Shown: positions 52,742 to 63,269, counted from the stretch's first letter. The stretch is DNA of 64,000 nucleotides from DASTFP01 sp963744345 (GCA_963744345.1 CAVUTD010000007.1:117913-181912), one strand, 5' to 3'. A program made the numbers and translations. The notes: generated from the sequence alone by a model not told the origin.

Positions 52742-54235
52742 ATGAACTCATCCGCTTCTCGTTCCTTTAACCACGCGAAAGCCGTGTGGACCGTCCTTGT
52801 GATGGCTGGCGCCCTAGCCGGTCTCCAGGCCGCTCAAGACTCCAATTCCGCGATCACGCTGAAGCGGGACACGCAACCCGTGGCCCGCGGCCAGCTGGAA
52901 AGCACTTCGTTTTCCGATGTCGTCAAGCGCGTCTCGCCGAGCGTCGTAAAGATCACCACCCAAGTCTCGACTCGAAAGATCGCCGTGGCTCCCAACGGAT
53001 TCCCGGGCTTCGACGGGGAGCGTGGCGCACCCGAAATGCGCCCGATGCCTCAAGGCGGACTCGGTTCCGGCGTGATCATTAGCCAGGACGGCTACATCGC
53101 AACCAACAACCACGTTGTCGATGGCGCCGTCGCCGTCACCGTGACGCTGACCGATGGTCGGGAGTTTACCGGTAAGGTCATCGGTCGTGACGAACAGACC
53201 GACATCGCCGTAATCAAGGTCGAAGCGGAAGACCTTTCTGCCGTCACCTTTTCGGACACATCCAAGATCGAAGTGGGCGACCGCGTGCTTGCTATTGGCA
53301 ATCCCTTTGGTATCGGCGAAACGGTCACGAGCGGGATCGTCAGTGCGAAGGGTCGTCACGTCGGGATCCTTGCCGATGTCCAGGGTTACGAAGATTTTAT
53401 TCAGACCGATGCCGCGATCAATCCCGGGAACTCTGGCGGCGCGCTCGTCGATGTCGATGGTCGCCTCGTCGGCATTAGTACCGCCATTCTCAGCCGCAAT
53501 GGCGGCTTCCAGGGCGTGGGACTCGCTGTGCCGGCCAACATGGTGGCGCAAGTCGCTGAAAGCCTTGTGAAAAGCGGCAAGGTCATTCGTGGATACCTCG
53601 GCGTTAGCATCCAAAACATCACGCCGGCACTTACTGAATCATTCGGTTTAGGAAGTAATAAAGGTGCTCTGGTCTCGGAAGTTGTCGCCAATTCGCCAGC
53701 CTCCGCAGCTGGCCTCAGAGAAGGCGATGTTATCGTTGCCGTCAACGGAGACCCCGTGACTGATGCCAACGAGCTTAAGTTGCAGGTGAGTTCCCTGTCG
53801 CCAGGGACAAAGCTCAACCTCGACGTCCTTCGCGACGGCGAGACTAAGGAGTTCAGCGCCATCTCCGGCGAGCGCCCTGGAGCGCGCATTGTTGGACAGT
53901 CAACCGAATCGCTCTCCCGACGTGACGAAGGCGCGCTCAGAGGCGTTGCTGTCGACGACATCGATCCCGAAGCGCGCCGGCAGTTAAACATTCCATCGCA
54001 AGTTAAAGGCGCAGTGATTACAGGAATTGCACCGGATTCCGCCGCGGCTCGCGCTGGCATCAGCCGCGGTGATGTTATCCTGGAGATCAACAAACAGCCG
54101 GTGACTTCGGCGGAGGACGCTGTTCAGCTCTGCGCCAAGGTGGAAAGCAAGAAATTCCTGGTGAAGCTTTGGTCCCGCGGGAGCAAGGTTTTTGTCGTCG
54201 TTGACGAGACAGGTTCCGACAAAGCCGCTTCGTAG
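52742..54235 (+). CDS. HtrA/Do-family periplasmic serine protease with two PDZ domains
   Basis: A 497-residue protein. The signal peptide covers AVWTVLVMAGALAGLQAAQ. The trypsin-like domain has the triad His in YIATNNHVVDGAV, Asp in RDEQTDIAVIKVE and Ser in AAINPGNSGGALVDVDG. Two PDZ domains follow, with GYLGVSIQNITPAL plus SPASAAGLREGDVIVAVNGD, and a second with ITGIAPDSAAARAGISRGDV. This is the DegP/DegQ architecture: a protease-chaperone for misfolded envelope proteins. An OmpR-type two-component system begins about 220 bp downstream on the same strand and may control envelope stress genes. Confidence 0.95.
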   Translation: MNSSASRSFNHAKAVWTVLVMAGALAGLQAAQDSNSAITLKRDTQPVARGQLESTSFSDVVKRVSPSVVKITTQVSTRKIAVAPNGFPGFDGERGAPEMRPMPQGGLGSGVIISQDGYIATNNHVVDGAVAVTVTLTDGREFTGKVIGRDEQTDIAVIKVEAEDLSAVTFSDTSKIEVGDRVLAIGNPFGIGETVTSGIVSAKGRHVGILADVQGYEDFIQTDAAINPGNSGGALVDVDGRLVGISTAILSRNGGFQGVGLAVPANMVAQVAESLVKSGKVIRGYLGVSIQNITPALTESFGLGSNKGALVSEVVANSPASAAGLREGDVIVAVNGDPVTDANELKLQVSSLSPGTKLNLDVLRDGETKEFSAISGERPGARIVGQSTESLSRRDEGALRGVAVDDIDPEARRQLNIPSQVKGAVITGIAPDSAAARAGISRGDVILEINKQPVTSAEDAVQLCAKVESKKFLVKLWSRGSKVFVVVDETGSDKAAS

Positions 54236-54454
54236 TCGATCACGCGGATTCCGTCCAGCCTTGAGGCCGGGCGGGACAGTCCCAGCGCATGTCCGCTTTC
54301 GCCCCAATGCAAAAGTGAAAGTAGGATGTTTTATGCGATCGCACTGGCCGTCACTTGACGACGCCCGCTACGCCAAATTGGCATTGCGTGCCAAGCGTGA
54401 TTCATTTGTTTCTGTCCCGTTTCCAAGCGATGGCTAGCTTATCAATCCTTCAGC

Positions 54455-55126
54455 ATGCGCGTCCTCGTCGTCGAAGATGATGCCAAGATCGCCTCGTTTG
54501 TGGCCCGTGGCCTCAAACAGGCCGGCTACGCGGTTGATCACGCTTCCGACGGCGAAGCTGGCCTGGCCCTGGCTGAGTCGACGGATTACGATGCGGCGAT
54601 CGTCGACGTGATGCTGCCGAAGCTTGACGGCATCAGCCTCGTCAGGCGCCTCCGGCTGGCGCGCCGGTTGATACCGATCCTCTTCCTGAGCGCAAAAAGC
54701 TCGATCGACGATCGCGTGCGCGGGCTCCAAAGCGGCGGTGACGACTATCTGACGAAACCGTTCGCATTTTCCGAACTGATCGCGCGCGTGCAGGCGCTCA
54801 TCCGCCGCGCTACCTCTTCGCCCGAGGCAACGAAACTCGTCGCCGGCGACGTGACGCTCGACCTCGTCACGCGCGAAGTCACCTGCGACGGAAGGCCGGT
54901 CGAACTGCAGCCTCGCGAGTTTTCGTTGCTCGCGTTTTTGCTCCGTCATGCCGGTCGTCCTGTGAGCAAGACGATGATCCTCGAGCACGTATGGGACTAC
55001 AGTTTCGACCCACAGACCAATGTAGTGGACGTCGTGATGTCGCGTCTTCGCGCCAAAATTGATGCAGACCATGAACGTATCGAGACCATCAGGAGCGTCG
55101 GCTACGTTTTCCGTCTCCATGCTTGA
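54455..55126 (+). CDS. OmpR/PhoB-type response regulator
   Basis: A 223-residue DNA-binding response regulator. The receiver has the acidic pair in MRVLVVEDDAKIASF, phospho-acceptor Asp in YDAAIVDVMLPKLDG, Thr/Ser-Lys in ILFLSAKSSIDDRV and GGDDYLTKPFAFSELIARVQ. The C-terminal winged helix has ELQPREFSLLAFLLRHAGRP and VVDVVMSRLRAKID, ending RTIRSVGYVFRL-like (here ETIRSVGYVFRLHA). Its stop overlaps the start of the kinase gene (ATGCTTGA). It resembles the CusR/QseB/TctD branch; target genes are not evident. Confidence 0.96.
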   Translation: MRVLVVEDDAKIASFVARGLKQAGYAVDHASDGEAGLALAESTDYDAAIVDVMLPKLDGISLVRRLRLARRLIPILFLSAKSSIDDRVRGLQSGGDDYLTKPFAFSELIARVQALIRRATSSPEATKLVAGDVTLDLVTREVTCDGRPVELQPREFSLLAFLLRHAGRPVSKTMILEHVWDYSFDPQTNVVDVVMSRLRAKIDADHERIETIRSVGYVFRLHA

Positions 55127-56511
55127 AAGGTTTCGCCAGTCTCTCGCGCTCTGGTTGGCTGTTCAATACGCACTCGTCTTCGCGCTGAGCGCTACGATCT
55201 TGTTTGGCGTGCTCTACTGGGTACTGGCGCGTGCTCTCGAGGAGCGTCGACCAGGCGGTCGTCGAGCAGCGCGCGGCAGTGCTTGCGCGCGCTTACGCTG
55301 ACGCCCAGCTTGGCGCGGTTGTCGAGCGACTTAACGGCGGCGCAGCGCAGGATGGAGACTCGTGGTTCGTGCGCGTAATCGATCCGCGGGACGGACCCAT
55401 CTGGGTGAAAGCGCCGGCTGACTGGGTGCAAACCGTCGTCCAACGCATTCCCATTCCGGAATGGGGCGTATCCGCGGAACGCGCGATCCCCACCGTGCGC
55501 CTGCCGCAAGACGCACTGCGGGATTACGCGATCGCCTCACGCACCCTTTTCGACGGACGCCTGATCCAGGTTGGCCGCAGCGCGGACAGCCGCGCCGTGC
55601 TGCTCGCGCCGCTGCGGCGCGCCTTTGGCGCAGTAGGTGCCGTCGTGCTTTTTCTTTCTGTGGCCGCCGGCACGTTCCTCGCATGGCGCGCGACGCGTCC
55701 GTTGCGCGAAGTCTCCGATACAGCGCGCCGGATTCTCGAAACCGGAAACTTCGCCGCGCGAGTCCGGGCGCCCAACGGCAGCGGTGAGTTGGCCGTCCTC
55801 GTCCGCCAGCTCAATACTCTCCTCGATAAAAACGCTGCACACGTGCGCGTTCTGCGCGAAACGCTGGACAATCTCGCCCACGACCTTCGCACGCCTCTGG
55901 CGCGGCTTCGTGGCACCGCCGAACTCGCACTCCAGGACGCCCAAGACCCGGCAGAGGCGCGCGCTGCGCTCGCAGATTGTGTTAACGAGTGCGATCGTGT
56001 CCTCCACCTGCTCGAGGCTCTGCTCGACATCTCCGCCGCCGAGGCCGGCGCATTGAAGTTAAACCGTGATCGACTTGATGTCCGTGCCCTGGCGGACCAT
56101 GCTGTCGATCTTTACCGCGAAGTCGCCGAGGAGAAAAGGATCACCTTAGCGCTGGAGGAGCCTGCGCAAGCGGAGATTGACGGCGATGCGATCCGCCTCG
56201 GCCAGGCGATCAATAACCTCCTCGACAACGCGCTCAAATACACACCTGCCGGCGGTCACGTCTCGCTCGCCATCCGCGCCGAGACAAACGCGATCGTCAT
56301 CACCGTTACTGATAGTGGTCCGGGCGTGCCGTCTGGCGAGCGCGAGGCTATTTTCCGTCGCTTATATCGTGGCGATGCTAGTCGCTCACGGCGCGGGCTC
56401 GGGTTGGGTCTCAGCCTTGTGAAAGCGATCGCGGAAGCGCACGGCGGTACCGTCGCGATCGACGATAGGCCCAGCGGCGGCGCGCGTTTCACGATGAGGC
56501 TGCGGCGGTGA
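55119..56511 (+). pseudogene. sensor histidine kinase with frameshift near the N-terminus
   Basis: ATG 55119 starts MLERFRQSLALWLAVQYALV and a first membrane helix, LSATILFGVLYWVLARALEE. Near 55,240-55,246 the family sequence moves one frame over: SVDQAVVEQRAAVLARAYAD. The rest is intact: TM2 AVGAVVLFLSVAAGTFLAWR, HAMP, H-box LDNLAHDLRTPLARLRG, N-box NNLLDNALKYT, G1 DSGPGVP and G2 GLGLGLSLVKAIAEAHGG. One missing base explains the break, since joining gives LEESVDQAVVEQ. Functionally it would be the partner of the overlapping response regulator. Given the perfect catalytic domains a sequence error is likely. Confidence 0.85.
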
Positions 56512-56529
56512 TCGAACAGGGCTTTCGTG

Positions 56530-56703
56530 GTGACGCACGTTACGGACACGAGCGCGGCATGTGAAGCGGCGGCCGAAGCGAAGATGCCGCACGCACAGAT
56601 TGTTCATGACCGCTTCCATGTCGCCAAGCATCTCAACGAAGCGGCCGATAAAGTCGGCGCACCGAGCACCGTAAGCTCCGGCAGGAAGGAGAAAAGCCCC
56701 TAA
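56530..56703 (+). mobile_element. ISL3-family transposase remnant
   Basis: A 57-codon fragment reading HAQIVHDRFHVAKHLNEAAD plus flanking residues. DRFHxxKHLNEAxDKV is the signature around the second catalytic Asp of ISL3 transposases. The sequence loses homology after DKVG and stops at 56,703. No inverted repeats were seen. Confidence 0.75.
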
Positions 56704-57065
56704 GGGCCCAGAAGCGCATAGAAGATCGCGATAGTCGATAGTCGTCGGCGCTCGACGCAGCAGCAGCGTCACTATAGGCCACGCCAATGCAGGTGGCTCT
56801 GGCGTGGCTTCGGCTGTCGCAACCTCGCCCTGCCGGCGTTTGTGAATAAACCTCACCTTTTTCCCCACCTCTTACCCGATCTCCTTTTGCAGAACTTGAC
56901 GCACACAAAAGACAGTGGCCCGTTGCAAGTCTGTCGCTGCTGCTGCTGGTGGCTATCCTCTTGGCTGTAGCAATACTCAAGGACAGTTGACGCCGTCTCC
57001 TTGCCACGTTGGGACGTTTCCACTGACTTCTCCGAAGCCCTTCCGCGGCGAGCGGCTCTCCCTCT
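56704..57065. other. 362-bp gap without a supported gene
   Basis: This lies between the ISL3 remnant and the convergent hdeD gene. Only short frames of biased composition are present. Confidence 0.4.
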
Positions 57066-57635
57066 TCAGACCTTGGCGGCTTTTGGCGCGGCGGAGCCGA
57101 GCGACAGAAGCGAAATTCCCCAGAAAATTGAATTGAGACCAAAGAGCATACCAAGCACCCAGGCGGAATTTGAGGGCCAGCGGTTATACACCATCACGCC
57201 GAGAACAACCGCCGCGATGCCATTGATCAGAGTCCACACCCAGCCGTAGTGCTGGCGCATCTTGAATGCGCCGATGATGGAGAAAATGCCCTCGACGATC
57301 AGATAAACTGCGAGAATCAGCGCAATGACCGCGATGCTCGAGGCGATGCATCGAAGCAGGACGATGCCCGCGATGATGCGGATCACCGCCAGCAGCCCTT
57401 CAAGGACACGATGAGTCACCTGCTTACCGAAAATGGCCACGCAAAGTGAAATCACACCACTGACGAGAGCGAAGATTCCTAGGAACTGCGCGAGCACCAC
57501 TGAGAAGAACAGCGGCGAGCCCAAGGCGAGAAAACCGACGAAGATCGAAAGCAGCCCACCTGCGATCAGCCAACCGCGGCTGTGCGAAAGGGTGTTAGCG
57601 GGTGAGGCGGTAGTATTTTCGCTCATTTGCGACAC
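57066..57635 (-). CDS. HdeD-family membrane protein (copy 2)
   Basis: A 189-residue six-helix DUF308 protein, paralogous to the one encoded at 48.6 kb. Matching segments include HSRGWLIAGGLLSIFVGFLA, FGKQVTHRVLEGLLAVIRII, WTLINGIAAVVLGVMVYNRW and the tail SAAPKAAKV. Predicted inner-membrane protein, probably linked to stress tolerance. It lies downstream (on the minus strand) of the P-type ATPase gene, about 60 bp from its stop, so the two could share a transcript. Confidence 0.93.
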   Translation of the reverse strand: MSQMSENTTASPANTLSHSRGWLIAGGLLSIFVGFLALGSPLFFSVVLAQFLGIFALVSGVISLCVAIFGKQVTHRVLEGLLAVIRIIAGIVLLRCIASSIAVIALILAVYLIVEGIFSIIGAFKMRQHYGWVWTLINGIAAVVLGVMVYNRWPSNSAWVLGMLFGLNSIFWGISLLSLGSAAPKAAKV

Positions 57636-57697
57636 CTAAAGCAGTTGAGCCGGGGAAAAGAAAGACAATTCCTCTCGGTGATAATGCGCGGCAGGGC

Positions 57698-60404
57698 TCA
57701 AGCCGCCTGCTTAACTTGAGGATAGATCAAACGGACGAGGAGCTTCTCGAGTTCGACCACGATGAAGAACACCACACCGCCGAGTAGCAGCCATTTCCAG
57801 ATCCAGAGCGGCAGGCTTTCACTGCCGAAAATGTAGTGCATGAAGGGGGCGTAGGTGAAGAGTGCCTGAAGCACAATAACGCCGCCGATGGCGGCCGGGA
57901 TGAGCGGGTTGCCCACGAGAGCACGGATCGAGAGGCAGGACTCCAGGAGAAACCGACTGTTAACGAGGTAAAAGACCTGGCCCAGGATCATCGCGTTTAC
58001 CGCAGCGGTGCGGGAGAGTTCCACCGAAGCACCGTGATGGCTCAGCCAGTAGAAAGTGCCAAAGGTAAAGACCAGGAGCAGCAGCGAGATAAAAGCGATA
58101 CGCCAAACGCCGAATCGATTTAGCAGAGGTTGGTTGGCCAACCGTGGCGGACGGGACATCACGTCGCGTTCATGTGGTTCGAAGGAAATGGCGAGGGCCA
58201 GAGTAACGGAGGTGACCATGTTGATCCAGAGGATCTGAGGCGGGGTTATCGGAAGCACGAGGCCCAAGAAAATCGCCGCGAGGATGGTCAACGCTTGCCC
58301 GCCGTTGGTGGGAAGCATAAAAAGGATGGCTTTCTCGATGTTATTGAACACCGTGCGGCCTTCGCGCACGGCGGCGGTAATGGAGGCGAAGTTGTCGTCG
58401 GTGAGGACCATCTCGGCGGCCTCCTTGGAAACCTCCGTGCCTTTAATGCCCATGGCGACGCCTACGTCCGCTTGTTTAAGTGCGGGGGCGTCGTTGACCC
58501 CATCCCCGGTCATGGAGACGACTTGACCAGACGCTTGCATGGCGCGGACAAGGCGCAGCTTGTGCTCGGGGCTCGTGCGGGCAAAGACATCGATGCGCCG
58601 GCACTTGGCCTCCAGAGCATCATCGTCGATCTCTTCGATCTGGCTACCGGTCACATAGGATTTGCCGTCACCGATGCCCAGCATTTTGGCGATGCTCGCT
58701 CCGGTGACGGCATGGTCGCCCGTGATCATGGTCACCCGGATGCCTCCCTGGTGGCATTCCTTAACGGCCGCGATGGCTTCATCACGCGGCGGATCGATAA
58801 TCCCGACGAGGCCAAGGAGGACGAGTTCCCTGCTCAGACCCTCGGGATTGAAAGTGGCTTCGTCGATCTTGCCGTCTTGCAGACAGGCGAGTGCCAGCAC
58901 CCGCTGACCCTTGCTCGCGATCTCCTCGTTTTTCTTGTTCCAAAACGCACGGTCAAGAGGGGCTTGCGTGCCACCGGAAAGCTCCTGCCGGTTGCAGTAG
59001 TTTATCACCACATCCGGGAGCGCCTTTGACGAAGAGGAGCGAGTCATGGAGCGTGGCCATAAATTTGTGCTCCGACTCGAAGGGGATCATGTTCGTTCGG
59101 GGGAAAGCGGTTACCTCGGCGTCCGCGGAAAGACCGACCTTGGCGGCGAAGGGAAGCAGAGCTCCCTCGGTGGGATCTCCCGTGAGTTTCCACACACCCT
59201 GTTCTTCGTGGATCGAGGATTCGTTGCAAAGCAAGGAGGCGCGAGCCATGGCTTCCAACACGGAATTCTTCGCAACCGGTTTCCCATCTTTCAGAATCTC
59301 TCCCTGGGGCGAATAACCCTCCCCGGTGACTGCGTATGAGGCGTCAGCCGTCGCGACGGAGGAGATCACCATTTCATTCCGGGTGAGGGTGCCGGTCTTG
59401 TCGGAGCAGATTCGCGATACCGATCCGAGAGTCTCAACGGCGGGAAGTCGGCGGATGATGGCGTGCCGTCCTGCCATGCGTTGGACACCGATGGCCAGGG
59501 TGATGGTGACAATTGCGGGCAGGCCCTCCGGAATGGCTGAGACAGCCACTCCGACAGCGGCCTTGAACATGTCGACAAAGCCGATGTCCAGGAAGAGTCG
59601 GCCGTAAGCGAAGGTGATCGCGCAAACTATTAGAATGATGATAGTGAGAATCTTGCCGAACTTCTCGATCTGCCGGAGTAGCGGAGTTTCCATCGCCTTC
59701 ACCCCCGAGAGCATCTGGTTGATATGGCCCAACTCAGTGTGTGCCCCCGTGGCCACGACAATTCCCTTGGCGCGACCGGAGACGACGAGCGTGCCGGAGT
59801 AGGCCATACCCTTGCGGTCGCCGATTTGGGCTTTTGCGTCCACGGCGTCCTCGATTTTATCGACGGGGACGGATTCGCCCGTCAAAGGCGCTTCCTCGAC
59901 GCGGAGGTTCTTGACCTCGCAGAGGCGGATGTCAGCCGGGATCTTGTCGCCCGATTGCAGCAGAACGACGTCTCCGGGAACGAGGTCCTCCGCAGGAATC
60001 ATGCGCGTCTTCCCCTCGCGCAGGGCCATGGCTTCAGCAGAAAGCATGTTGCGGATCGAATCGAGCGCCTTCTCGGCCTTCCCTTCCTGAACAAAGCCAA
60101 GCAAGGCGTTGATGATGACAACGCCGAAAATTACCGAGGCATCCAGCCATTCACCGAGCAAGATCTTGCCCACGCCGGCGGCGATCAGCACATAGATGAG
60201 CACGTTGTTGATCTGCATGAAAAAGCGCATCAGCGAACTGCGCTTGCCAGCTGTCGGGAGACGGTTGGGACCATATTTCTTGAGCCGCTCGGGAACTTCG
60301 CCGGTTCCCAGGCCGACCTCTTGATTGGTTCCCAGCGTCTCTATCACCTGCGCGGCAGGCAGCGCGTGCCAAGACAAACTTCCTTCTCCGGGCGTGGCAT
60401 TCAT
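57698..60404 (-). pseudogene. P-type cation-transporting ATPase (P2 class) with one frameshift
   Basis: Two overlapping frames form one ATPase of about 900 residues. The first (from ATG 60404) has the N-terminal cation ATPase domain, EEAPLTGESVPVDKIEDAVD (actuator TGES), VSAIPEGLPAIVTITLAIG (M4) and ICSDKTGTLTRNEM (phosphorylated Asp), up to LLFVKGAP. The second resumes at PDVVINYCNRQELSGG and holds VSMTGDGVNDAPALKQADVG and helices M5-M10. A G run at 59016-59018 (CCC on the coding strand) with one base too many accounts for the shift. PEGLP resembles Ca2+-ATPases, but M6 reads LWINMVTSVTLALAISFEP, without the VTDG aspartate, so calcium transport is doubtful. Confidence 0.88.
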
Positions 60405-60825
60405 CGTGACTGTGAGTTTGAGGATATCTCCGAGCGACGCAAGACTTAGCTTTCGGGCACCATCAAAAGCAGGAAAAGCCTAAGAAGGAACTCAGCTTCA
60501 TCCTCTACTTCCTCTATCCCCTGCATCCCGAAAACGATCCACGGCTCCGGAACTTATTGCGAGAAGTTCCACGCTAAAATGCGCGCTGCAACTACGTCCA
60601 CACAGTCCGCTCGTGTGGATGAATTTTCGTGGTTGCCTTGAAAGCCGCTGAGAACCCTTCGCGGCTTATCAGTTTCCTCCAGCGTGCCGCGATTCGCAGA
60701 CTGCCTACCAGCAATTGATCCGAGACGGATCCCGCGGAGTACAGCAAATTGCCTGGGCGTTTTGTCCATCTTAGTTCTTGCGCAGCGCAACTGCGGACTT
60801 GGCGCGCGCACTGGGCCGGGACGGT
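60405..60825. other. 421-bp gap without a supported gene
   Basis: This stretch lies between the ATPase start and the amine oxidase stop, both on the minus strand. Short frames look spurious and no strong hairpin was seen. It should contain the ATPase promoter. Confidence 0.4.
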
Positions 60826-62376
60826 TTACACGTAGAGATCAATCGGTCCCGAGCTGTCTTCCATAAGGTCTTCCTTGGTGTCGGCGAGCATGATTTCGTA
60901 GGCGGCTCGCACTCCGGAGAGGAAGGCACCATGGACTGTGGAGGGGAAGTATTGCGAGGTCGCTTCGCCGGCGAAGAAGATTCGGTTTTCGACGGGCATG
61001 CCGATCTGACGGCGCAGGCTCTGTTTTGACCCGACGGGGACGTAGGAATAAGAGCCCAGGCTGTAGGGATCCTGATTCCATCGCGTGACCTTGTATCCGG
61101 TGGGCTCGGGGATCCCTTGGCCATACATTTTCCGCAGGCATGCCATCAGAGTGGTCACGAGTTCCGGGTCGCTCCGGAGTTCGTTTTTCTCCCCGGCAGC
61201 GCCTGCACTGAAGGCCAGCAAGATGGGCCACCCGGCGATTTTGTCGAAATTGACGATTTCGGGCCAGTCACAGTCCGAGCTTCCTATATAGCCGATCAAC
61301 TCATAGTCCCTATCCCAGAAAACCGTGTCGAATTTAAGAAAGATTTTGTTAAAAATGCCCATGCGCGTTTCGCGGATAGCTTCGCGTTTGCTCGCGGGCA
61401 GACTCGGATTAAAGGCGATTTTCCCAGCCTGCAGGACTCCCAGGGGCACGGTGACGAGGACGTGATGAGCATGGTAGCTGCCATGGTTGGTGAGGACGTC
61501 CACGAGTGCGCCCGAGTAATCGACTTGCTTCACTTCGTGATGAAGGAGGATTCGTGTATCGGAGGCTAACTGGTCTGTAAGCTGGCTATAGCCTTGCGGA
61601 AAAACCCGATCATGTCCCGCAAAGTTGAGAGCCTTGTCGTATTCGAGCAGGGACACCTCAGATCGCGGCCCGGCCCATTCATGCTCGAGATAGGTACGGG
61701 CGATAAAGTTTAACCGTCGGCGTTGCTCGGGATTGAACTTCTGGATAGCGGCAAATTCCTTCTCCACTGCTAGAAGGGACATCTCGCGGCCTTCCTTCTG
61801 TTTGAGAGCAATAAAGTCTAGATAGTCTGCCATCATTTCGGTCATCCCGACCGTTTCCTGTCGGCTGAGGCGGCGGCCGTCCTCTTCGTAGAGGGCGACA
61901 GACCGATAACGGGCGGGAGAAACACTGGAGATATCCGTGCGCAGGATTTCGATTCCGTGCCGTTTCGCCAGCCGCGAGATCGGGTTGTCTTCGAAGCCGT
62001 GGATCCAGGAGGCTCCCAAGTCGGTTGGCAGACCCAGATCGTGCGAGGTCCAAATGCGACCTCCGATCCGGTCGCGCGCTTCGAGCACCAGGACATCGTA
62101 TCCGTCTATACTGAGATCTCGTGCGGCAGCCAACCCGGCAATTCCAGCCCCGATGACAATGACTTCGACGTTCTGTGGTGCTGTGTTCATAGGAACAAAT
62201 TTTCCATGCTCCATGACAACCTGATGCCGCGATGATTGTCGATTGCCGTTCATCTTCACGGAGGCAACCAGCATCGAAAGTAGTCGCATGAATGGGTGAA
62301 AGCCCGGCGAGTAATGCTCGGAAAGTTCACGTCCTGCTTTGGGTAGGAATTTCGCCTTGAAGTCTTCTTCGCTCAC
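60826..62376 (-). CDS. flavin-dependent amine oxidase
   Basis: A 516-residue protein, or 454 if translation begins at ATG 62190 (MNTAPQNVEVIV). The FAD motif is VEVIVIGAGIAGLAAARDLS with LEARDRIGGRIWTS, and LGASWIHGFEDNPISRLAKR is typical of polyamine or monoamine oxidases. The C-terminal FAD segment is RIFFAGEATSQYFPSTVHGA and the substrate Lys region is in RETRMGIFNKIFLKFD. It oxidises a primary or secondary amine, giving H2O2; polyamines are likely substrates by similarity. The N-terminal extension from GTG 62376 lacks an export signal and may not be translated. It is divergent from the antiporter operon. Confidence 0.92.
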   Translation of the reverse strand: MSEEDFKAKFLPKAGRELSEHYSPGFHPFMRLLSMLVASVKMNGNRQSSRHQVVMEHGKFVPMNTAPQNVEVIVIGAGIAGLAAARDLSIDGYDVLVLEARDRIGGRIWTSHDLGLPTDLGASWIHGFEDNPISRLAKRHGIEILRTDISSVSPARYRSVALYEEDGRRLSRQETVGMTEMMADYLDFIALKQKEGREMSLLAVEKEFAAIQKFNPEQRRRLNFIARTYLEHEWAGPRSEVSLLEYDKALNFAGHDRVFPQGYSQLTDQLASDTRILLHHEVKQVDYSGALVDVLTNHGSYHAHHVLVTVPLGVLQAGKIAFNPSLPASKREAIRETRMGIFNKIFLKFDTVFWDRDYELIGYIGSSDCDWPEIVNFDKIAGWPILLAFSAGAAGEKNELRSDPELVTTLMACLRKMYGQGIPEPTGYKVTRWNQDPYSLGSYSYVPVGSKQSLRRQIGMPVENRIFFAGEATSQYFPSTVHGAFLSGVRAAYEIMLADTKEDLMEDSSGPIDLYV

Positions 62377-62499
62377 GGGGCGACAATCCCCACCGGATTA
62401 CCGACACGCGAAGCATTTGAAACGCCACTGGACTCCGCCGCCAACGGGAATTGACCTATGGTTTTGGAAGTGCCAGCCTGCGATCATCGGCTCGTTGGA

Positions 62500-62991
62500 A
62501 TGAAACATTCAGCACACGCATTCACGCTTCGCTTTGCGGGATTTCTCGGCTTCTGGTTCGTGCTCGACGGCCTCACGATCGCGGGACTCTTAGTCGGCCT
62601 CGGCGCGGCTACGCTGGCGACCTGGGTAAGCCTGCGACTGCTCCCGCCGTCCCGGAATCGCCGGAACGTGCTTCCCCTGCTTTCGCTCGCGGGACATTTT
62701 CTTTGGAGCTCCGTCGTATCCGGAGTGGACGCGGCCGTCCGTGCCCTGCACCCCCGGATGCCGCTCCGCACAGGTCTTGTAAGTTACAAATGCGGGATTT
62801 CCACCGGCCCCAGGCGCGATCTCTTTCTCGGCATGAGCAGCCTCATGCCGGGCTCGCTTCCGGTGGAGGAATCGGAAGACGGCCAAATCGTCGTGCATTG
62901 TCTGGACACGAAACAGCCCCTCGCAGATCAAATGAGAGATCTCGAGGCCCGGCTTGTCCGGGCGCTGGGAGCCCGCTCGGCGGATGCGTGA
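62500..62991 (+). CDS. mnhE: Na+/H+ antiporter subunit E (Mrp/Mnh type)
   Basis: A 163-residue protein from ATG 62500; an in-frame start at 62458 would add 14 residues. It has an N-terminal pair of helices (LRFAGFLGFWFVLDGLTIAG; LVGLGAATLATWVSLRLLP), then a cytoplasmic domain with SVVSGVDAAVRALHPRMPLR, TGLVSYKCGIS and MSSLMPGSLPVEESEDGQIV, the SLTPG-like motif of MrpE. The Mrp complex exchanges cytoplasmic Na+ for protons. Its stop overlaps the next gene as GTGA. Confidence 0.9.
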   Translation: MKHSAHAFTLRFAGFLGFWFVLDGLTIAGLLVGLGAATLATWVSLRLLPPSRNRRNVLPLLSLAGHFLWSSVVSGVDAAVRALHPRMPLRTGLVSYKCGISTGPRRDLFLGMSSLMPGSLPVEESEDGQIVVHCLDTKQPLADQMRDLEARLVRALGARSADA

Positions 62992-63269
62992 GTTTCTCCT
63001 TGACAGCCGCGATCTTTGTCCTGGTGACAGTCGCCGTTGGCCTCGGTCGAATTTTGCGCGGACCCGATGACGCAGACCGAATGATGGCGGCGCAGCTGCT
63101 GGGCACTGGCGGCATTGCGGCGCTGGTTCTGGCCACCGGAGGGGGAGTGCCGGCCGCGGCAGATGTAGCACTCACCCTTGCCATACTGGCGGCTTTCGTC
63201 ACGGTGGCATTCGTGAAGAGCGGCGCCGTTCCGCCGACGGACAGACCCGGGCCAGAGGAGCGGAAATGA
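62988..63269 (+). CDS. mnhF: Na+/H+ antiporter subunit F (Mrp/Mnh type)
   Basis: A 93-residue protein with three helices, starting at GTG 62988 inside the end of mnhE. The core GRILRGPDDADRMMAAQLLG is the highly conserved MrpF motif, followed by AADVALTLAILAAFVTVAFV. An ATG-started frame covering this region reaches back to 62451, but its first 179 codons overlap mnhE and are spurious. It belongs to the small-subunit module E-F-G. Confidence 0.9.
   Translation: MSFSLTAAIFVLVTVAVGLGRILRGPDDADRMMAAQLLGTGGIAALVLATGGGVPAAADVALTLAILAAFVTVAFVKSGAVPPTDRPGPEERK

Noticed and set aside
62451..62987. Large frame upstream of and in phase with mnhF
   Set aside because: It overlaps mnhE completely and is Arg/Pro/Ser-rich; the conserved MnhF sequence starts at GTG 62988.
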